Shown here: piece by piece, positions 61,001 to 64,000 of the stretch
Numbering within the stretch: the stretch's first letter is position 1
Layout of the letters: every line of letters starts with the position of its first letter
NCBI RefSeq assembly: GCF_023343835.1
Contig: NC_064438.1
Location: 12,505,077-12,569,076 of the forward strand
Reading direction: 5' to 3'
Length of the DNA: 64,000 nt
Source: Lagopus muta
Lineage: Eukaryota > Chordata > Aves > Galliformes > Phasianidae
Program-made: the position numbers and the translations under genes
The notes under the pieces: generated by a model
The model's input: only the letters and a program-made list of their open reading frames with translations
What the model was told of the DNA's origin: nothing
The model's database searches: none

Positions 61001-64000
61001 CCTTTTGGTCAGAGCCAGCATAGGAGCTCAGCTGAGCTCAGAGTGATAGGCAAGGGCATGTTCTGAAATAACTCATTTGAAGTATATTTGTAGAAAAGGT
61101 GCAAGGGAATAAAGAGTTAATGATGAGATGCCTTCTAGGTCTATGAGGTTTTTCTTATGTGAGGACTCTAACTCCTAAATTCCAGAGTTACGGGCAAGAA
61201 ACTGAGACTGGAATCTCACCCCTTATGCCTGAAGAATTACACAGTTGTTCCTACGGTGGAAATAATGCAAACACTTATTTTAAAATAATGCTGGTTGGGC
61301 TTGGAAAATTCAAATTCAGATAGTAGAAAATGATAATTTCAAGGTTACGAAGCAAACATAGCCTTTCTGCACAACTGCAGATCTCACATTCAGTAAGGCA
61401 AGGTTCCTGGGGAAAACGACAAATGTAATTAAAACCTGTCTCATCATGTGTGCACACAGGGGAGGGTAAGCTATGATTGTAATGGTAACTGCTCAAACTG
61501 CAGGTGTTTTTATTTTAAGATGGGGTATTAAATGAAACTTCCTGCGTTTATTAACCCAAATATTCTCTTGTATGCTTCTAAGGTGCTGCTGTGATTTGCA
61601 AACAAGGCTGAACTTGAATGACACTTTTCAGCACAGACTTCTGTCTTCACAGATAAAAGATATTACTTACCTTAGCTGAGACTGCTACAGGGACCTGCAG
61701 CACTGTGCATGCTGCAAATCGTTTCTATCTTTGGAAGCAGTCAGTTGTCCATCCTGAAGGTCTCAGGCTCGTTGTGGTGTAGTGGAGATCCTTCATGGCT
61801 GGCAGGACAGAGATGGGGATCCTGCCGGAGTGCTACCATCTCTGCAATTGTGAGAGAGAGAATGTGAGCAACTATGTGTTTAACAAGAGAGTTTTACAGA
61901 AGGGGAGAGGACAGAGCTGGAGCCAGGCAGCAGCTTTGGAGGTGGCTGAGGACAATGTGATGCATCACTTCAAAAGAGGAGGAGGAAGTGTGGCTCCACT
62001 CCCCCCCGTGTAACTCGCTAGTTCCTAGTGCAGCCAGTGCTGTGGGACTATGTGGGATTTTGTGACTTTTATTTCTACTCCAGTTATTGCTGCCACAGTT
62101 CTTCCAAGAAATCCAGACAAGGGGAGGTGAATGGTGACTAATTTAGACAACATAAGTAGAGGACTCACGATGTAATACAAGAAACTTAGCGGCTTTCTGA
62201 TGTCCTTTTGTGAGTGAATTGTGTAGCCCGGTTGTTTAATGGAGCGTTTAAAAATTGTGTTGGCAATAGCCTATGAATAATGTATGCAGGAACAATGAAA
62301 TACCTTACTGTGAAGAAACTGCTGATATGCTGTGGAACTTTCCATGGGGTGTGAGAATGATTTTGAAAGCTCTGTCTTCTTGGGATGCCCTTTATTTATA
62401 GTCTTGCTATACGACTAAAGGGAGATTGCACTCCCTTTTAGATACCATATGTAAAGATGCCCTCCACTGCTTCTGCCTGTCTTCCAATTTCACTCTATTC
62501 CCTTTGCTTATGGCTGTAAAACCTCCTGAATTTTGATGACTATATGCTTTATTAACTGAGCACTGTCAGCGTGGAGATATTTGCTCTATAGCCTCCAGGC
62601 ATTCCAGGTGTCTGCACCAAAACATGCTACGCCAAATGAAGATGAGTATTGTTTTTTTTGTCACAGCAAGGATGTTCCATGGTACAGGAAGCAGAAGTAG
62701 GGCTGAGTGATTTGGGAAAAAAAAATAGACCAGCAATTCTTTTTCACGTTTCTGGAGCATGGGATCCTTGCTTGAAATAAGGAACTGCAGCACTGCACAC
62801 ATGGATGTTCAGTTTTCAATGGGCTTTTGCAGTGTGAACTCGGCTCTGATCCCTCCAAATTTTTCCCCAAGTCCTCTTTCACTGTATAAGGCCTTCACAT
62901 CTTTTGGCCATGAGTAGTGGGAAGCTGCTGTGATACTAAGTGGCTAAATCTTGCTTCACTAAAGAAATGAGAAGATTGAGTGTGCTTGAAGAGGTTCTCT
63001 GGAGTTTGCACTGCTTTAGTTGCAGACTTCCCTGGACATAGCTCATCAACACTGTGGGTCCACCAGTCACTGTCTCTTCCTTTGCTCCTTGCTTTAACCA
63101 TTAGCCACAGGAGAAAATAAAATAGTAGCTTTGTTTCTCACCTGAAGTTGTCCACATCTGCACTGAAATGCAGAAGTGCCACAGGAGGGACTCTGAACAC
63201 AATATTTATCTTATAGCTGTTCAGAATGGTCCCAGACGAGTGTATGGTAAGAGCAGGCCCAGCCTGCAGACTGTACAGCTTTCTATCCCATCTCTGCTGT
63301 GGCTTTGTTGTGAGTAGCCCAGTGCTCATGCTGCATTTTTCTGTCTGTACTTACACAACAGACCCTTGAGTCAAAGCATTTCCTGCAATATGGACAGTGT
63401 ATTATTAGTGTAATGCTTGGACAAAGCAACATGTGATTGATGCTGTTATATTAGTCAGCTAAGGAAGTGATATCCTCACCTTGGAGGTTTGATGTGGTGG
63501 GTTTTGAAGTCACATGGTGATAGCAAGCTCCAGGCATGAGCCTACAGGGCAGGAGAGAGAATGGGTTAGAAGAGAGTTTGTATCCTCAAGGTGATCTGCA
63601 GCTAGCTAAACAAGAGGGAATACATTAGTGCTTTTATTTGGCTTGCTTGCTGCTGTGGTACTCCTGAGGAGTGCAGGATATTCTCAGCTACAGGAAAAGC
63701 TATGTATAAAAGGGGTTAGTCTAAACACAAGAGAGGTACAAAGACCACTAATAGGGTTTGACTAAATGTTTTAAATAGGATTGATAAAAAGTATCTAAAA
63801 TTCCCTCCATCTCCTTTCTGGCAGCCAAGAAGTGTTTTCAGAAGAGGTTTACAAAGATGTAGGTTGAAGATGACAATTAAGTTCAAGCAGCCTTTTACTG
63901 GGGTAGAAATGCTGCTAGCTGACTAAGAAAGAAAAGCTTTCAGAGCAGAGGAGATGGTTGCAGGTCAGTCCATTGATGCTTCTGATGGTTCTGTTGATTT

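Larger units (their letters stand above)
49654..64000 (+). other. TMEM86A: Single-copy sequence, probable TMEM86A intron 1
   Basis: About 14.3 kb after block C contains no recognised exon on either strand. Seen within it: a CR1 tail (54,985-55,081), an A-run at about 57,492-57,506, a T-run near 59,020-59,028, a short (AAC) run near 59,964-59,977 and a small CpG-bearing inverted repeat at 52,833-52,853. Open frames of 60-158 codons are scattered on both strands without family resemblance. Because the TMEM86A donor at 48,277 opens an intron and no acceptor plus exon 2 was found, I read the stretch as intron. Confidence 0.5.

Overview
The window looks like bird nuclear DNA, most likely from a galliform such as chicken. 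Long gene-poor non-coding stretches alternate with CpG-island promoters, and the recognisable dispersed repeats are CR1 LINE fragments with the avian-type 3' end (tandem ATTCTRTG). The species cannot be proved from sequence alone.

Two genes are recognisable, each only by its first coding exon. SPTY2D1 (SPT2 histone chaperone) starts at 4,942 on the minus strand and runs out of the left edge. TMEM86A starts at 48,256 on the plus strand. Its first coding exon is 21 bases long and I found no exon 2 before 64,000. The two genes are also neighbours, head to head, on human 11p15.1, so the window is the intergenic region of a conserved gene pair.

That intergenic region has been heavily rearranged. 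I use these names. E is a 5.1-kb block present twice in direct orientation (5,962-11,116 and 24,991-30,134). A, B and C are three copies of a 5.7-7 kb block carrying the TMEM86A promoter and exon 1: A at 11,124-18,085 (+), B at 18,119-24,353 (inverted) and C at 42,923-49,653 (+). D is a 0.64-kb block at 38,211-38,848 with an inverted copy at 24,355-24,990. U is the single-copy stretch 30,135-42,922. The simplest ancestral order is SPTY2D1 - E - U (containing D) - C. The present order E1 - A - B(inverted) - D(inverted) - E2 - U - C then represents an added 19,029 bp. A and B form a palindrome with a 418-bp spacer, and their junction is scarred by short templated insertions. This resembles a duplication / inverted-triplication / duplication made by replication template switching.

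The rearrangement leaves three copies of the TMEM86A promoter (CRE, A-rich TATA-like hairpin, pentanucleotide array, ATG, splice donor). Copies A and B point at each other across the palindrome centre and have no downstream gene. The pentanucleotide array beside each start codon differs greatly in length: about 6 units in C, 54 in A and 153 in B. A and B also carry a GGGTC variant able to form G-quadruplexes.

The long reading frames over these arrays are by-products of a 5-bp repeat. I found no convincing protein-coding exon, tRNA, rRNA or CRISPR elsewhere. The stretch 49,654-64,000 reads as TMEM86A intron 1 with one CR1 tail.
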